64,000 nt of DNA from Mesobacillus maritimus. GTDB lineage: Bacteria; Bacillota; Bacilli; Bacillales; Cytobacillaceae. The translations under genes and the position numbers were made by a program. Positions 16,784 to 26,316 of the stretch are shown here, piece by piece; position 1 is the stretch's first letter; the number at the start of each line of letters is the position of its first letter. The notes under the pieces were generated by a model. That model ran no database searches, was not told the DNA's origin, and was given only the letters and a program-made list of their open reading frames with translations. Location of the stretch: positions 62,001-126,000 of the forward strand of contig NZ_JACWFH010000012.1 of NCBI RefSeq assembly GCF_019749255.1, written 5' to 3'.

Positions 16784-18382
16784 TTACTCTACCTTTTTAA
16801 AAACCTCTTTGAATAATTTTGGGGCATATTTATCCTCATCCAAGTTCATTCTGTTCTCGGGGATAACCTCATCTGGCCCCATCCATACCGCTCCTATATA
16901 CCGATCATCGAATCCAACAAACCAACCATCATAAGAGGTGGTACCAGTCTTACCAGCAATTTGTTTCCCCTTAATTTGGGCAGCTTTTCCCGTTCCATCT
17001 GTTACTACACTCCTTAGCAAAGATGTCACAGTTTCAGCAGTCTGTTTAGAGAATATCCTTTCTTCTTCTCCTTTTGTCTTGTAGGCAACCTCCCCTTGGA
17101 AATTGACGGATTCTACGGTGTGTATCTCCTGCATTTTTCCTTCATTAGGAAAAACGGTATATGCTTGTGCAATTGACAGCGGCGAGGTTCCAACACTTGT
17201 AAATCCTAGTGCCAATCCATACCCATCTTTTGGGTCAATCTGAAATAGATTAAATTTATCAATATACTCTAGTCCTTTATCTAACCCTATTTTGTATAGT
17301 AACCACGTAGTTGGTACATTATATGACTTCACCAAGGCGTCCTTAATAGAAACCTCTCCCCTATATCGATAATCGTAGTTTCTGGGCTTGAAATCTCCAA
17401 ATTTCATCGGGACATCTTTTAATAAATCATCCGGTTTCCATCCGGTTTCAAGGGCAGGTCCAAAAACCATTAAGGGTTTGAAGGTGGATGCTGGTTGTCT
17501 CGTGGTTTCTGTAGCCCTATTAAAAGTGGACTTATAATATTCACGTCCACCCATCAGACCAATAACCTTCCCAGTTTGATGTTCAACAATCGCCATCCCA
17601 CCTTCTACAAATGCTTGATCATGTTCAAGAAAACTCGTTCTATCTTGGAATGTTTCATAAATATTATTTTGTATATCTCGGTCCAAATGGGTGTTTACTT
17701 CAAAACCTCTTCTGTAAAGTTCGCCTTCTGTTATATCAAAAGTGGAAATCAATTCCTTGGTCACCTGTTGAACATAAGACTGATAATTAGTGTTTCTACG
17801 ATTCAATCCTTCTAAAAGATCGGGGACCTCTGAATTTAATGTAGAAAATTCCCGATAATCTAATAGATAATCTTTTTCCATTAATTCAGCCAAGAATACC
17901 TCTAAATCCTGTTGCATACTCATGGATTCTCCCACCTGGGATTTAAATAATAAAAATATCTGTTCCAATTCGTTTAGATCTTTACTTGGCCTTTCAAAAT
18001 AATATTGGGATGCATTTTCAAACCCAACCAAACCATTGCCAAAGTAAAGTTTATTTACATAAATCTCAAATATCTCTTCTTCAGTATAACTATGTTTCAA
18101 AAGCATTTTACTTAGCATTTTCTTGATATCTTGGCTTGGATAAAGCAATTCTGCTGTTCGGTCCACCAGTATCTCGTTTTCAAGATATTCTACTATAAAG
18201 GATGGCAATTGCCCGATGCTAATCCAATGATTATTAGAGAACAATTCATTCCCATTTTGATCGTAAAGAGTGGTATGCCTCTCCTCAGACATCTCCTTAT
18301 TCACACTAAGGAGAAATCCAATAAAGAACAAAGAACTCAGAAGAAGCAAACCTAAAATATAAGATAAGATTTTCAATTTCAC
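16784..18382 (-). CDS. Penicillin-binding protein with degenerate glycosyltransferase-51 domain
   Basis: About 532 residues: membrane anchor (residues 5-30), a shortened GT51-like part, and a transpeptidase domain. The transpeptidase motifs are intact: SxxK in RQPASTFKPL, SxN in VKSYNVPTTW, KTG in AGKTGTTSYDGW. In the GT51 part only the late motif EEEIFEIYVNKLYFGNG is recognisable. The EDxxFxxHxG motif with the catalytic Glu and the GGSTITQQ motif are missing, so glycan polymerisation is unlikely. Start chosen at GTG 18382 with GGGGGAT 6 nt upstream (an upstream TTG at 18397 is the alternative). Operon with the O-antigen-ligase-like gene. Confidence 0.88.
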   Translation of the reverse strand: MKLKILSYILGLLLLSSLFFIGFLLSVNKEMSEERHTTLYDQNGNELFSNNHWISIGQLPSFIVEYLENEILVDRTAELLYPSQDIKKMLSKMLLKHSYTEEEIFEIYVNKLYFGNGLVGFENASQYYFERPSKDLNELEQIFLLFKSQVGESMSMQQDLEVFLAELMEKDYLLDYREFSTLNSEVPDLLEGLNRRNTNYQSYVQQVTKELISTFDITEGELYRRGFEVNTHLDRDIQNNIYETFQDRTSFLEHDQAFVEGGMAIVEHQTGKVIGLMGGREYYKSTFNRATETTRQPASTFKPLMVFGPALETGWKPDDLLKDVPMKFGDFKPRNYDYRYRGEVSIKDALVKSYNVPTTWLLYKIGLDKGLEYIDKFNLFQIDPKDGYGLALGFTSVGTSPLSIAQAYTVFPNEGKMQEIHTVESVNFQGEVAYKTKGEEERIFSKQTAETVTSLLRSVVTDGTGKAAQIKGKQIAGKTGTTSYDGWFVGFDDRYIGAVWMGPDEVIPENRMNLDEDKYAPKLFKEVFKKVE

Positions 18383-18397
18383 TGTCAGATCCCCCAA

Positions 18398-18600
18398 AAT
18401 TATCCACTACTTTTATACCATGTGTATTTTACTATAAAAATACCATTATGCGGTAAATATTATTCAAATAAAATAATATTTCACTTATAAAAACACCCAT
18501 TATAAAATAAACATGTAAGATTGCGCACTTATTTAGGTAGCTAAAACCCTTAAATATAAAGATTTTCGTTTATAATACCGATTTAGAAGTATGTTTTGTT
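18398..18600 (-). promoter_or_regulatory. Upstream region of the PBP operon with an AT-rich dyad
   Basis: AAATATTAT (18455-18463) and ATAATATTT (18473-18481) form a perfect 9-bp dyad with a 9-nt centre, a plausible operator. The rest is AT-rich with no gene. Confidence 0.4.
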
Positions 18601-18788
18601 CAAAGAGGCTACCTCACAAGAACGAATATTATCTTAGTATAGAAATCGCTTATTAAATATTATTTTTATTGCCATACACCATTTCAGGAGCAAAAAGTTT
18701 TTGCACACTTGACCAGATTCCAATATGCATGGATATAAGTTTAATACCAGCAAAAGCGCTTAGACACTGCGCCTGACCCTCTGTCCCC

Positions 18789-18827
18789 AAAAAAAGACCT
18801 TTCGCTTGATAGCGAAGAGGTCTTTTT
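18789..18827 (-). terminator. Terminator downstream of the pectinesterase gene
   Basis: AAAAAGACCTCTTCGCTATC on the minus strand folds with GATAGCGAAAGGTCTTTTTT, giving a long stem flanked by A and T runs. It would work in both directions. Confidence 0.85.
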
Positions 18828-18843
18828 CTTGTTTTGAACTTCT

Positions 18844-18870
18844 GGGACAAGGTACCTGTCCCTCTGTCCC
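18844..18870. repeat. Short palindromic intergenic repeat, type A
   Basis: GGGACAAGGTACCTGTCCCT then CTGTCCC, with arms GGGACA/TGTCCC. A second degenerate half copy (CCTGACCCTCTGTCCCC) lies at 18771-18787, on the other side of the terminator. Confidence 0.75.
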
Positions 18871-18872
18871 TT

Positions 18873-21800
18873 TTAAACTTCTTTTCTAGTTTTTCTTCTC
18901 ATAAAGAACAATACAATACCTGCGACAGCGAATAAGATACCCATAGCTAGAATGTTACCTGTATTGGTTGCTGTGTTTGGTAGTTCATTATTTTCGTTAA
19001 CATCATTCCTACTACCAGTTGCGTCTGCTTCTTTAACACTTTGAGTCGCCTCTGAGTCTGTCGCAACGGTTGGAGCAGATTCACGATTTTTATCAGAAGC
19101 TTCATCACTAGTTTTTTCAGAAGTTGTTCCTTCTGTTTCTGTTTTCTCATCTGAAGGTTGTGGAGTTTCACTTGTTACTACCTCTTGACTCTGCTCACCT
19201 TGGTCCGCAACAATTATGTCAGATTCCTCAAATACAGTGTAGCGACTGAAATGATACGTTTGAGCGGTAACGACGCCATTTTCATAGCTTCCACCAATTT
19301 TCTCCCATTCCCCTGTCTCTTCATTTAAATAGAATACCTTTAGTTTCGAAGGATCTTCTACTCCATCAAGGTTAACATCAAATGATAATGTGACAGGCTC
19401 ACCGAAGTCACTGACAACGCGATCACCTTGTGTGATAGTGAAATCATAAACATCACTATGTGCATGGTTTACAGCTGGCAGTTTCTCTAATAAAACACTC
19501 ATACCTTCTTCTTCAAAGATGCTAATTGGCAATTCAACCATCACCCCTTTATTTTCAATAGAAAGGGTAGCATCTTTAGCCATTAACTCTTCTACTTGCT
19601 CTTTAGTTAAAACAACTGAAACCTTTTCGATTTCTTCATCTTCAAGGTTCACTTTAAAAGTTCCGTTAGTTGTTACTTTAGCAACGTCGCGATCCGAAAT
19701 GGTTGCCTTGCCTTTAGTAACTTCAGCTACCGCAACAACAACAGATTGCTCTTGTTTAGCTGGTGTCTCTTCTGCCGGAGTTTCAACCGGAGTTTCCTCT
19801 GCTGGCGTCTCTTCTCCTGGAGTTTCCACTGGCGTTTCCTCAACTGGTGTCTCTTCTCCTGGAGTCTCCACTGGCGTTTCCTCAACTGGTGTCTCTTCTC
19901 CTGGTGTCTCGACTGGAACTTCCTCAACCGGTGTCTCTTCCCCCGGTGTCTCGACTGGAACTTCCTCAACTGGCGTCTCTTCTCCTGGTGTCTCCACTGG
20001 AACTTCCTCAGCTGGTGTCTCTTCTGCCGGAGTTTCCACTGGAGTTTCCTCAGCAGGCGTCTCCTCTTCTGGAGTTTCTGCTAGGATGTCTCCCACATAG
20101 AAAGTTGAAAGATCCTTGATGGTTGTGTATGGATCCCATCCTAAGAAAGAAGTTGTTAACATTTCTTCAGCTTGACTCTTAGAAATCTGTGGGCGACCAC
20201 TATGAATCGAGAACCCTTCACCGTACGTGTAATATTCATAGAATCGTGCATTCTCAGCAAGATTTCCACTCATGTCATTATAAGGAGTGTCCTTGTTGAT
20301 AATTCCACTCATATAAGTGTTAATAAAGGTTGCCCCACCGTCTGGTCCCCATGGACGAGCTAATAAATATTTTGAACCAGATGCCCCGTCCTCTGCGGTG
20401 ATTCTACTATTATTGAAAATAAACCCATATTTTTTATCAGCATCTGTTTTAGGTGCCGTTACATAGCCACTATTTTTAGTCGCATTGTAGCGGAACACAA
20501 CATCTGAATCATCAATCAGCGCTTGCGCTGCTCCGTAGATGAAATCTACGTTTCCAACAATATAGCTCTTGTAGTAATACTGGCGATTTGAACTTGCATA
20601 CAAAGTATCTTGATACCCGACCAATTTAACATTTACAAAAGTACTTAGATCAGCATCTACTCGTAGTGCATCGGCTGATTCATTTGACTTTGTGCCATCC
20701 CCAAGATATTCATAGGTATTTTCAATTGTTAGGTTTTCCGCCGAGAAACCTGTTGCCGATTTCATTATATACACTGCATTACGAAGAGCTGTATCTCCAC
20801 CTTCTGGTGATAAAACTGGATCGTAGAACTGAATATTCACTAGATCGCGATCTTCCCCAATTAAACTAATAAATGGTGAAGTTACTCTTAAATGCTCAAC
20901 ATATGTTCCGGCTTTTACCAAAATGACGACTCTCTCTTGATTATCGCTTGGTACTGCATTAACTGCTGCTTGAACCGTACTAAACTGTTGAACACCAGGT
21001 TGTTCTGCAGAAACCGCGCCTTCCTCACCTGTATAGCTTGAATCTACCACCATGTCATAATTGGTTAGATAAACAAAGTTAAAGGTTTTTTTAGTCACCT
21101 TTCCCTCTTCATCTGTAAAATACAGATTAACATCGTTTCGACCCTGGTCTAGGTTGACCGCATAACCAAACATTTGACCAGCTACTAAAGGAAGAGCTTC
21201 ACGCTTTTCACCATTTACAACCAATTCCATTGTACCGGCTTTTTCTACCTTACCTTGAAGCATAACTTGATTGGTGTAAACCGTGTCATTTGGTTTCATC
21301 GTAATGGTGATGGCAGTTGCTTCGTCCTCGTACGCATATTTCCCAACTCGGCCTGCCGAGGGAACAGACAGAGTAGGTTCGGAAGCAACGCTTGAGTTAG
21401 TTGCTGATTTTGCAATGAGATAATAAGAATACGGTGTCTCGTTGACTACATCTGTATCCTCATAGGTTGTCTCAGAGACTTCAGCTAACAAAGAATAATC
21501 AGCTTGTTCCGATGATTTGCGGTAAATTTCATAGCTTGTTGCCTTAGCAACGGCTTTCCAGTTCAGAGTTAAAACTCCATCTCCACTCTCAATGCTAAGT
21601 TCAGGATTAGCAAGCGGAACTAATACCTCAATCGCAGCTGACTCCATTGCAGGGGTCTTTTCATCACGAATACTTCCATAGATTTTAAACTGATACGTTC
21701 CATCTTTTACAACATCAACACTATACGTATTGTCCATCACATAGTTGTCTAATATGGAATACGTTTTTCCTCCATCAGTGGATAGCTCGACAACGTAGGC

Positions 21801-23807
21801 TCCATCGCCTTCAGCCTTATCTCCGCTCCAGTTTACAGTAACGGTCTTTCGGTCAGGTGAAATCGTAGGCTCTGCTACAGACGTTACAGTCGGTGCACTC
21901 CCCACTGCTTCATAGGCTTTCGTTTGACTATATAACTCTTTGCCATTTTCATCCTTTAAACGTAAGTTCGTCACAACTGCACGAACGTTCGCAAAAGCAA
22001 AACCATGTCTGACGCTCTGATTCTCACTGATATTAGCAAGTTTAGAATAAGCAATTGTTGCGTTATTAGTTTCCCCATTCACTGTAGCTTCTGTATTCCA
22101 GCCATTTTGGCCTTTTGTAGAAACAAGGTGAATCACATCCCCAACAGCATATTGGATATCCATGCTTCCAGCAGTTGCGATAGTTGGTGTTTCTTTTTTA
22201 TTGTAGACATTTCTAATTTTTTTATCTCCGCGAAGTCCCACAGAAGCAATCGTAGAAATCTGGTCTGCATCCTCAAACAATCCGAAGAACACACCATTCT
22301 TACTTGTGTTTCCAACCTCTTGGATTTCGATATCTGCCTCGATTGTCGTAGCATCTGTTCGACCATCAAAGACATAGTATCCAATGTTACTTAATGTCTC
22401 AATATTGGCATTAGAATCAGTGTGATTGACATATAATCGATGTCCATCCGGAATCACATTTAATGATTCATTTTCATCAATTTCATATGGCATAGAGCCT
22501 TGTTCCTCAACTACTGGTGAACCCTCTGCTTGGCCTTTGTTACTCACCTTAATGGCATGAAGATAATTTTCCCCTGTATCACCTTGAAGTGTGAAGCGTA
22601 GTGTCGTAGCATCCCCAGTATAAGAATAAGTAATCTCTTCCCCGTCTGTACCGGCCTTAAAGATATTCCTATCAAAAGAACCTTCTCCGCCAGCTGCTAG
22701 ATTCGTCACCTCTAAATGTCCCTCTTTGCTATATGCACAGATGACAAAAGTGATATCAGCATCTCCAGCTACTTTTACATCAAAATAGTTCCCATTGAAC
22801 ACAGATAACCCGTGAGAACTGTCGTGCCATTTAGGGCTCTTATCATTGCCTTTTCCAAACGCTAAAATTCCATTGTCTGTTGTATAGGTATCAAGCAAGA
22901 TCTCAGTCGGAATGTCTCCTCCAGCTAAATCAAAGGAGAATTCTTCTCCTTTATCTGGAGTTTTAAAAGAACCACGATCTTGAACCTTGATGCGAAACTC
23001 TTTTGGATTTGTAGCTTGGTCGGCAAACGTAACAACAATCCCGTCCGATTCCACTTTTATATTCTTCACAACATCTGAGCTAAGGTTCTTTACCTCAGAT
23101 GAACTTAAAATTTTCCCTTTTAAATCAGTACTTATGTACGCACTCTCACTTGTAGTATTGTAAACAGAACCAGAAGTGATGTTTGCTGTTGTAGCATCTG
23201 ATTTTGAAGCCGCCCCTTTGATTGCTAAAGTTTCTTGTCCGATTTGAAGGGAAAAGTCTTTAGGAACCCATGGAGTAATATCTACTCCTTCTGGTAGGTT
23301 TTCGACTTCGATTCCGTGAACATAGCTTTCACCATCACCACTGTTAACTGTGAAGGTTAACGTCGTTGCATCACCGGAATAAGTGAAACTCACTTTCTCA
23401 CCATCTGTAGGTACTTTTAATGGAGTGCTTTCATTAAATAAATGGCTCCCTGGAGCACCGCCAGAAACATCAATCGTTCCTTCTTTACTATACTGACATA
23501 AGATAAAAGAAATTTTTGCATTACCTGCCACTTTTATGTCAAAACTATTCCCTTTTCTCACTGCGAGGCCATGTTCTTCACCGTGATAATATATCTTGGC
23601 CCCATTACTATTGATTGTTACCAAACCATCCGATGACATCACCTGATCGATTGGATTACCATTTCCGTATGACTTCAAATCTGAAAAGTCATAATTGTAG
23701 GTTTCGCCACTTTGTGGCAGAGTGGCCGCATTAACAGACACCCCCACACCCAAAAGTCCCTGCATGACTATCAGTACACTTAAAAATATCCTGAAAAATT
23801 TCTTCAC
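18873..23807 (-). CDS. LPNTA wall-anchored multidomain pectinesterase
   Basis: 1644 residues: signal peptide (1-28); two homologous beta-rich modules (about 30-170 and 280-430, both with SFDIKVAG/YFDVKVAG-type and CQYSKEG/CAYSKEG motifs), likely carbohydrate-binding; a further beta domain (about 430-630); two fibronectin-III-like domains (about 635-815); a carbohydrate-esterase-8 domain (about 945-1295) with GYQDTLY, GNVDFIYG and LLARPWGPDG; a Pro/Glu/Thr-rich stalk of VETPGEETPVE repeats; a wall-proximal domain; then LPNTA, helix and RRKTRKEV. It would de-esterify pectin at the cell surface. GTG start with AAGGGGAG 5-12 nt upstream. A c-di-GMP-I riboswitch sits directly upstream and can pair over the start codon. 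Confidence 0.92.
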   Translation of the reverse strand: MKKFFRIFLSVLIVMQGLLGVGVSVNAATLPQSGETYNYDFSDLKSYGNGNPIDQVMSSDGLVTINSNGAKIYYHGEEHGLAVRKGNSFDIKVAGNAKISFILCQYSKEGTIDVSGGAPGSHLFNESTPLKVPTDGEKVSFTYSGDATTLTFTVNSGDGESYVHGIEVENLPEGVDITPWVPKDFSLQIGQETLAIKGAASKSDATTANITSGSVYNTTSESAYISTDLKGKILSSSEVKNLSSDVVKNIKVESDGIVVTFADQATNPKEFRIKVQDRGSFKTPDKGEEFSFDLAGGDIPTEILLDTYTTDNGILAFGKGNDKSPKWHDSSHGLSVFNGNYFDVKVAGDADITFVICAYSKEGHLEVTNLAAGGEGSFDRNIFKAGTDGEEITYSYTGDATTLRFTLQGDTGENYLHAIKVSNKGQAEGSPVVEEQGSMPYEIDENESLNVIPDGHRLYVNHTDSNANIETLSNIGYYVFDGRTDATTIEADIEIQEVGNTSKNGVFFGLFEDADQISTIASVGLRGDKKIRNVYNKKETPTIATAGSMDIQYAVGDVIHLVSTKGQNGWNTEATVNGETNNATIAYSKLANISENQSVRHGFAFANVRAVVTNLRLKDENGKELYSQTKAYEAVGSAPTVTSVAEPTISPDRKTVTVNWSGDKAEGDGAYVVELSTDGGKTYSILDNYVMDNTYSVDVVKDGTYQFKIYGSIRDEKTPAMESAAIEVLVPLANPELSIESGDGVLTLNWKAVAKATSYEIYRKSSEQADYSLLAEVSETTYEDTDVVNETPYSYYLIAKSATNSSVASEPTLSVPSAGRVGKYAYEDEATAITITMKPNDTVYTNQVMLQGKVEKAGTMELVVNGEKREALPLVAGQMFGYAVNLDQGRNDVNLYFTDEEGKVTKKTFNFVYLTNYDMVVDSSYTGEEGAVSAEQPGVQQFSTVQAAVNAVPSDNQERVVILVKAGTYVEHLRVTSPFISLIGEDRDLVNIQFYDPVLSPEGGDTALRNAVYIMKSATGFSAENLTIENTYEYLGDGTKSNESADALRVDADLSTFVNVKLVGYQDTLYASSNRQYYYKSYIVGNVDFIYGAAQALIDDSDVVFRYNATKNSGYVTAPKTDADKKYGFIFNNSRITAEDGASGSKYLLARPWGPDGGATFINTYMSGIINKDTPYNDMSGNLAENARFYEYYTYGEGFSIHSGRPQISKSQAEEMLTTSFLGWDPYTTIKDLSTFYVGDILAETPEEETPAEETPVETPAEETPAEEVPVETPGEETPVEEVPVETPGEETPVEEVPVETPGEETPVEETPVETPGEETPVEETPVETPGEETPAEETPVETPAEETPAKQEQSVVVAVAEVTKGKATISDRDVAKVTTNGTFKVNLEDEEIEKVSVVLTKEQVEELMAKDATLSIENKGVMVELPISIFEEEGMSVLLEKLPAVNHAHSDVYDFTITQGDRVVSDFGEPVTLSFDVNLDGVEDPSKLKVFYLNEETGEWEKIGGSYENGVVTAQTYHFSRYTVFEESDIIVADQGEQSQEVVTSETPQPSDEKTETEGTTSEKTSDEASDKNRESAPTVATDSEATQSVKEADATGSRNDVNENNELPNTATNTGNILAMGILFAVAGIVLFFMRRKTRKEV
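19780..20080 (-). repeat. Coding tandem repeats of the Pro/Glu/Thr stalk
   Basis: Imperfect 24-36 bp units encoding E-E-T-P-V-E-T-P-G and variants, about twelve in a row. They form the extended linker between the esterase and the wall-proximal domain. Confidence 0.85.
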
Positions 23808-23823
23808 TAAAAAGTCTCCCCTT

Positions 23824-23915
23824 CACCTCGCCGGGTAACCCAGCTGTCATAGCGTTAGCACCTTAGACCCGCGGCTTTGCGTCCTACCCTTTCGAGATAG
23901 TTTGCCTTTTTCCGA
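23824..23915 (-). ncRNA. Cyclic di-GMP-I (GEMM-I) riboswitch upstream of pectinesterase
   Basis: Minus strand core runs GGCAAAC, a stem capped by GAAA, GGACGCAAAGCC, GGGTCTAAGG, a second stem, then CTGGGTTACC, matching the conserved GEMM-I pattern (tetraloop, GACGCAAAGCC, closing GGGTTACC). It ends just before the ribosome binding site. No terminator is seen between, so control is probably translational. An 11-bp inverted repeat (23914-23924 with 23806-23816) flanks the aptamer and includes the GTG start codon. Confidence 0.92.
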
Positions 23916-24069
23916 CTTTTTAGTAGTAAATCCTATTGCACCACCATTCCTGAATAAAAACAGTTTATGGTTTGTGCAATCTAATTCCTGTCTATCCCTC
24001 CTTCTTCCTATTAGGAAATCTGGTACAATTAGCCCCTACCTATAACCACTTTTCGGGATTTTTATAGGT

Positions 24070-24205
24070 ATATAGACTTGTGAATTAGGTAAAAAAAAGC
24101 CCCACAGCCATAGAATAGCTACAGAACTCAGGTGATATTTATCACAATTGAATTATACCAAAATAACAATAATTTTCCAGTGGTAAGTTATACCAATATA
24201 GCAAT
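24070..24205 (-). promoter_or_regulatory. Two extended -10 promoters and a CRP/FNR-like dyad
   Basis: Minus strand shows ATTGTTATTTTGGTATAATTC (24149-24169 region) and a second ATTGCTATATTGGTATAACT about 37 nt upstream. Both have TGGTATAA extended -10 boxes. The same motif occurs upstream of the other large LPNTA gene. GTGATATTTATCAC (24132-24145), a CRP/FNR-type dyad, lies just downstream of the proximal -10. A short hairpin with a U-run follows near 24088-24120. Confidence 0.45.
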
Positions 24206-24311
24206 ATCTATTTACAAGAAGCGCAGATTAGGTCATTTGTTTCCCCTAGCCAAATTCCATTCGTTTTTTAATTGTCAAAGAAGCGATAAAATTATCCACT
24301 TTCTGAGGAAT

Positions 24312-24343
24312 TAAAAAATAGCCCTCCCGCTAAACGCGAAAGG
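24312..24343 (-). terminator. Terminator of the duplicated lectin-like protein gene
   Basis: Minus strand CCTTTCGC-GTTTA-GCGGGAGG stem (two G-U pairs) followed by GCTATTTTTT. Confidence 0.7.
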
Positions 24344-24396
24344 ACCCTCAATATATTATTATACAGATATACTTTCTGTGATATCAGGCAACATCA

Positions 24397-26316
24397 TTAA
24401 AATTCTCTTCTAGGCTTTCTTCCTAAAGCGAATAAACCCACCCCAGCAAAAATAAGCACGATCCCCATTGCTAGAAGATTACCTGCGTTCGTAGCTGTAT
24501 TAGGAAGTTCATTATTCCCGATGTCTTCAACATTTTCTACATTCTCGGTACTTTGAGTAACCTCCGAAGCATCGACTCTTTCGTTGCTTTCCAAAGTTTC
24601 TCTGTCAGTTTGCTCTTGAACAGTTTCTTCGTTTTTCTGCTCTAATGCAACATTTTTATCCTTATGACTCTGCTCTTTATCAGTAGGAACTACAACATCT
24701 GATTGTTCCTTGTCTGGCTGCTCAATTGGTTCTTCTGGATGATTACTGTTTTCGCCTGCTTCTTCTGTCACCTGATCAACTGGTTGCGGCTCTTCTTCTT
24801 CCAACTGTTCGGCTGGTTGTTGCTCCTCTTCCGTCGGTTCCACTGGTGTTTCCCCAGCTTCTTCAGTAGGTTGGGTAGGAGCTTGGGCAGGGTCGTACAT
24901 TTGGATATTGTCAAAGTAGAGCGTGGAAATAGAACTATGTCCAGTATTCAAATCGAGTCTACCTAGATCTGCTGCATTTTGATAGAATGGTTGATTACGA
25001 AGCTCAACCTCACTACCACCGGTAATCATTAAGTTATACTTCTGTAACTGCATATCCAGAACAATTTTAAAATGGTACCATGTATTCTCTTGGAGATCCT
25101 CAACTAACTCTTTCTTCCCATCTGCTGTACGATACTCTAAACCATTTCTTGAAGTTTCCAGAGAAACTAACGCCTTACTTCCACCTTTATTCATGAGTCG
25201 AACACGGCTGTTGGAACCAAATGCTTCACCCAACAGATCAAATTCAACTACGACCACTTTGTCCAAAGTTTGTGGAAGGAAGTTCTGATGAATTGCACGA
25301 GTTAACCCTCCCTCAGTAGCGGAGGAGCCATTGCTATCATGTAGTTTCAACGCTAGGTTCTCTTCCAGAGTTGGCGTTTGGACAATTTGGGCATAGTTTT
25401 CACTAGGGTCATATACCCAATTTCTGCCTTTATTACTTGAAATGGTGATGTCATAATTTCCGAATGAATGTGTTTTGGTATTGGTTGGTTCTGTCGGCCA
25501 GCTTCCTTCAAAATCATCTTGAATCAGATATTCTCCAGGAGCAGTGACATCTGGCACCTCAGTTGGTGCCACTGGGGTAGTCGGAGTATTAAACATATGA
25601 ACATTGTCTAGATAGTAAACAGAAGTCGAGCTGTTCCCAGTATTAACATCAAACCGACCATAATCAGAAACAGATTGATAGAAATCAAGATTATGTACCT
25701 CTGCATTTCCCCCACCAGTAATGACAACATCATACTTCATCGTTGGCATATCCGCTTTGATACTTACATGGTACCAAGTATTGGGCGTAAGGTTCTCAAT
25801 GAGAGTTGCCTTACCTCCATCTTTTGTACGATAAACTAGGGTATCCCCATCTGTTTCAAGAGAAACCATGGCATGATTTCCACCCTTATTCATCAAACGG
25901 AATCGAGAGTTAGAACCAATTTCTTCTGCCATAAAATTGAACTCTACCACTACAGCTGAATCCTTTGCTTGCGTTGAAAAACGATCGTGAACAATTCTCG
26001 TTGCCCCGCCCTTGCTTATATCGCTGTCTTGTTTATCCATAAGCATTAAGGCGGTGTTCCCTCCATTTAAAGGATCTTGGACAATCTGAGCAAAGTTTTC
26101 CTCTTCATTGTTTAGCCATTCCACACCATCTTGATTCGTATAGGGCTCTATCATATAATCTCCAATCGCACCTGTTGAAGCTGGAGATTGAGTAAGTTCG
26201 GATGATTCAAAATCATCATAAACCAAATATTCCTCTTCTGCCTGAACCAAAGTCACACTAGAAATAGTTGAAAGTATGAGAATCAGGCAAACGAATGCAA
26301 AAATACCTTTCCACAT
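24397..26316 (-). CDS. LPNTA wall-anchored protein with two lectin-like (LamG/concanavalin-type) domains
   Basis: 639 residues: signal peptide (1-26), two homologous beta-sandwich domains (about 28-240 and 262-475) each with a DDFE start, RFRLMNKGG/RVRLMNKGG, a WYHVSIKADM/WYHFKIVLDM-type strand and YLDNVHM/YFDNIQM end, then a Glu/Pro/Gln-rich stalk and the LPNTA signal with RKPRREF tail. The fold is typical of non-catalytic carbohydrate-binding or adhesion domains; no active site is visible. GGGAGGAG precedes the ATG. Next gene downstream is the pectinesterase, and both are likely class D sortase substrates, perhaps acting together on plant polysaccharide. Confidence 0.87.
   Translation of the reverse strand: MWKGIFAFVCLILILSTISSVTLVQAEEEYLVYDDFESSELTQSPASTGAIGDYMIEPYTNQDGVEWLNNEEENFAQIVQDPLNGGNTALMLMDKQDSDISKGGATRIVHDRFSTQAKDSAVVVEFNFMAEEIGSNSRFRLMNKGGNHAMVSLETDGDTLVYRTKDGGKATLIENLTPNTWYHVSIKADMPTMKYDVVITGGGNAEVHNLDFYQSVSDYGRFDVNTGNSSTSVYYLDNVHMFNTPTTPVAPTEVPDVTAPGEYLIQDDFEGSWPTEPTNTKTHSFGNYDITISSNKGRNWVYDPSENYAQIVQTPTLEENLALKLHDSNGSSATEGGLTRAIHQNFLPQTLDKVVVVEFDLLGEAFGSNSRVRLMNKGGSKALVSLETSRNGLEYRTADGKKELVEDLQENTWYHFKIVLDMQLQKYNLMITGGSEVELRNQPFYQNAADLGRLDLNTGHSSISTLYFDNIQMYDPAQAPTQPTEEAGETPVEPTEEEQQPAEQLEEEEPQPVDQVTEEAGENSNHPEEPIEQPDKEQSDVVVPTDKEQSHKDKNVALEQKNEETVQEQTDRETLESNERVDASEVTQSTENVENVEDIGNNELPNTATNAGNLLAMGIVLIFAGVGLFALGRKPRREF

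Noticed and set aside
19519-20119. Long plus-strand frames opposite the pectinesterase stalk
   Set aside because: Antisense shadows of the Glu/Pro/Thr repeats.
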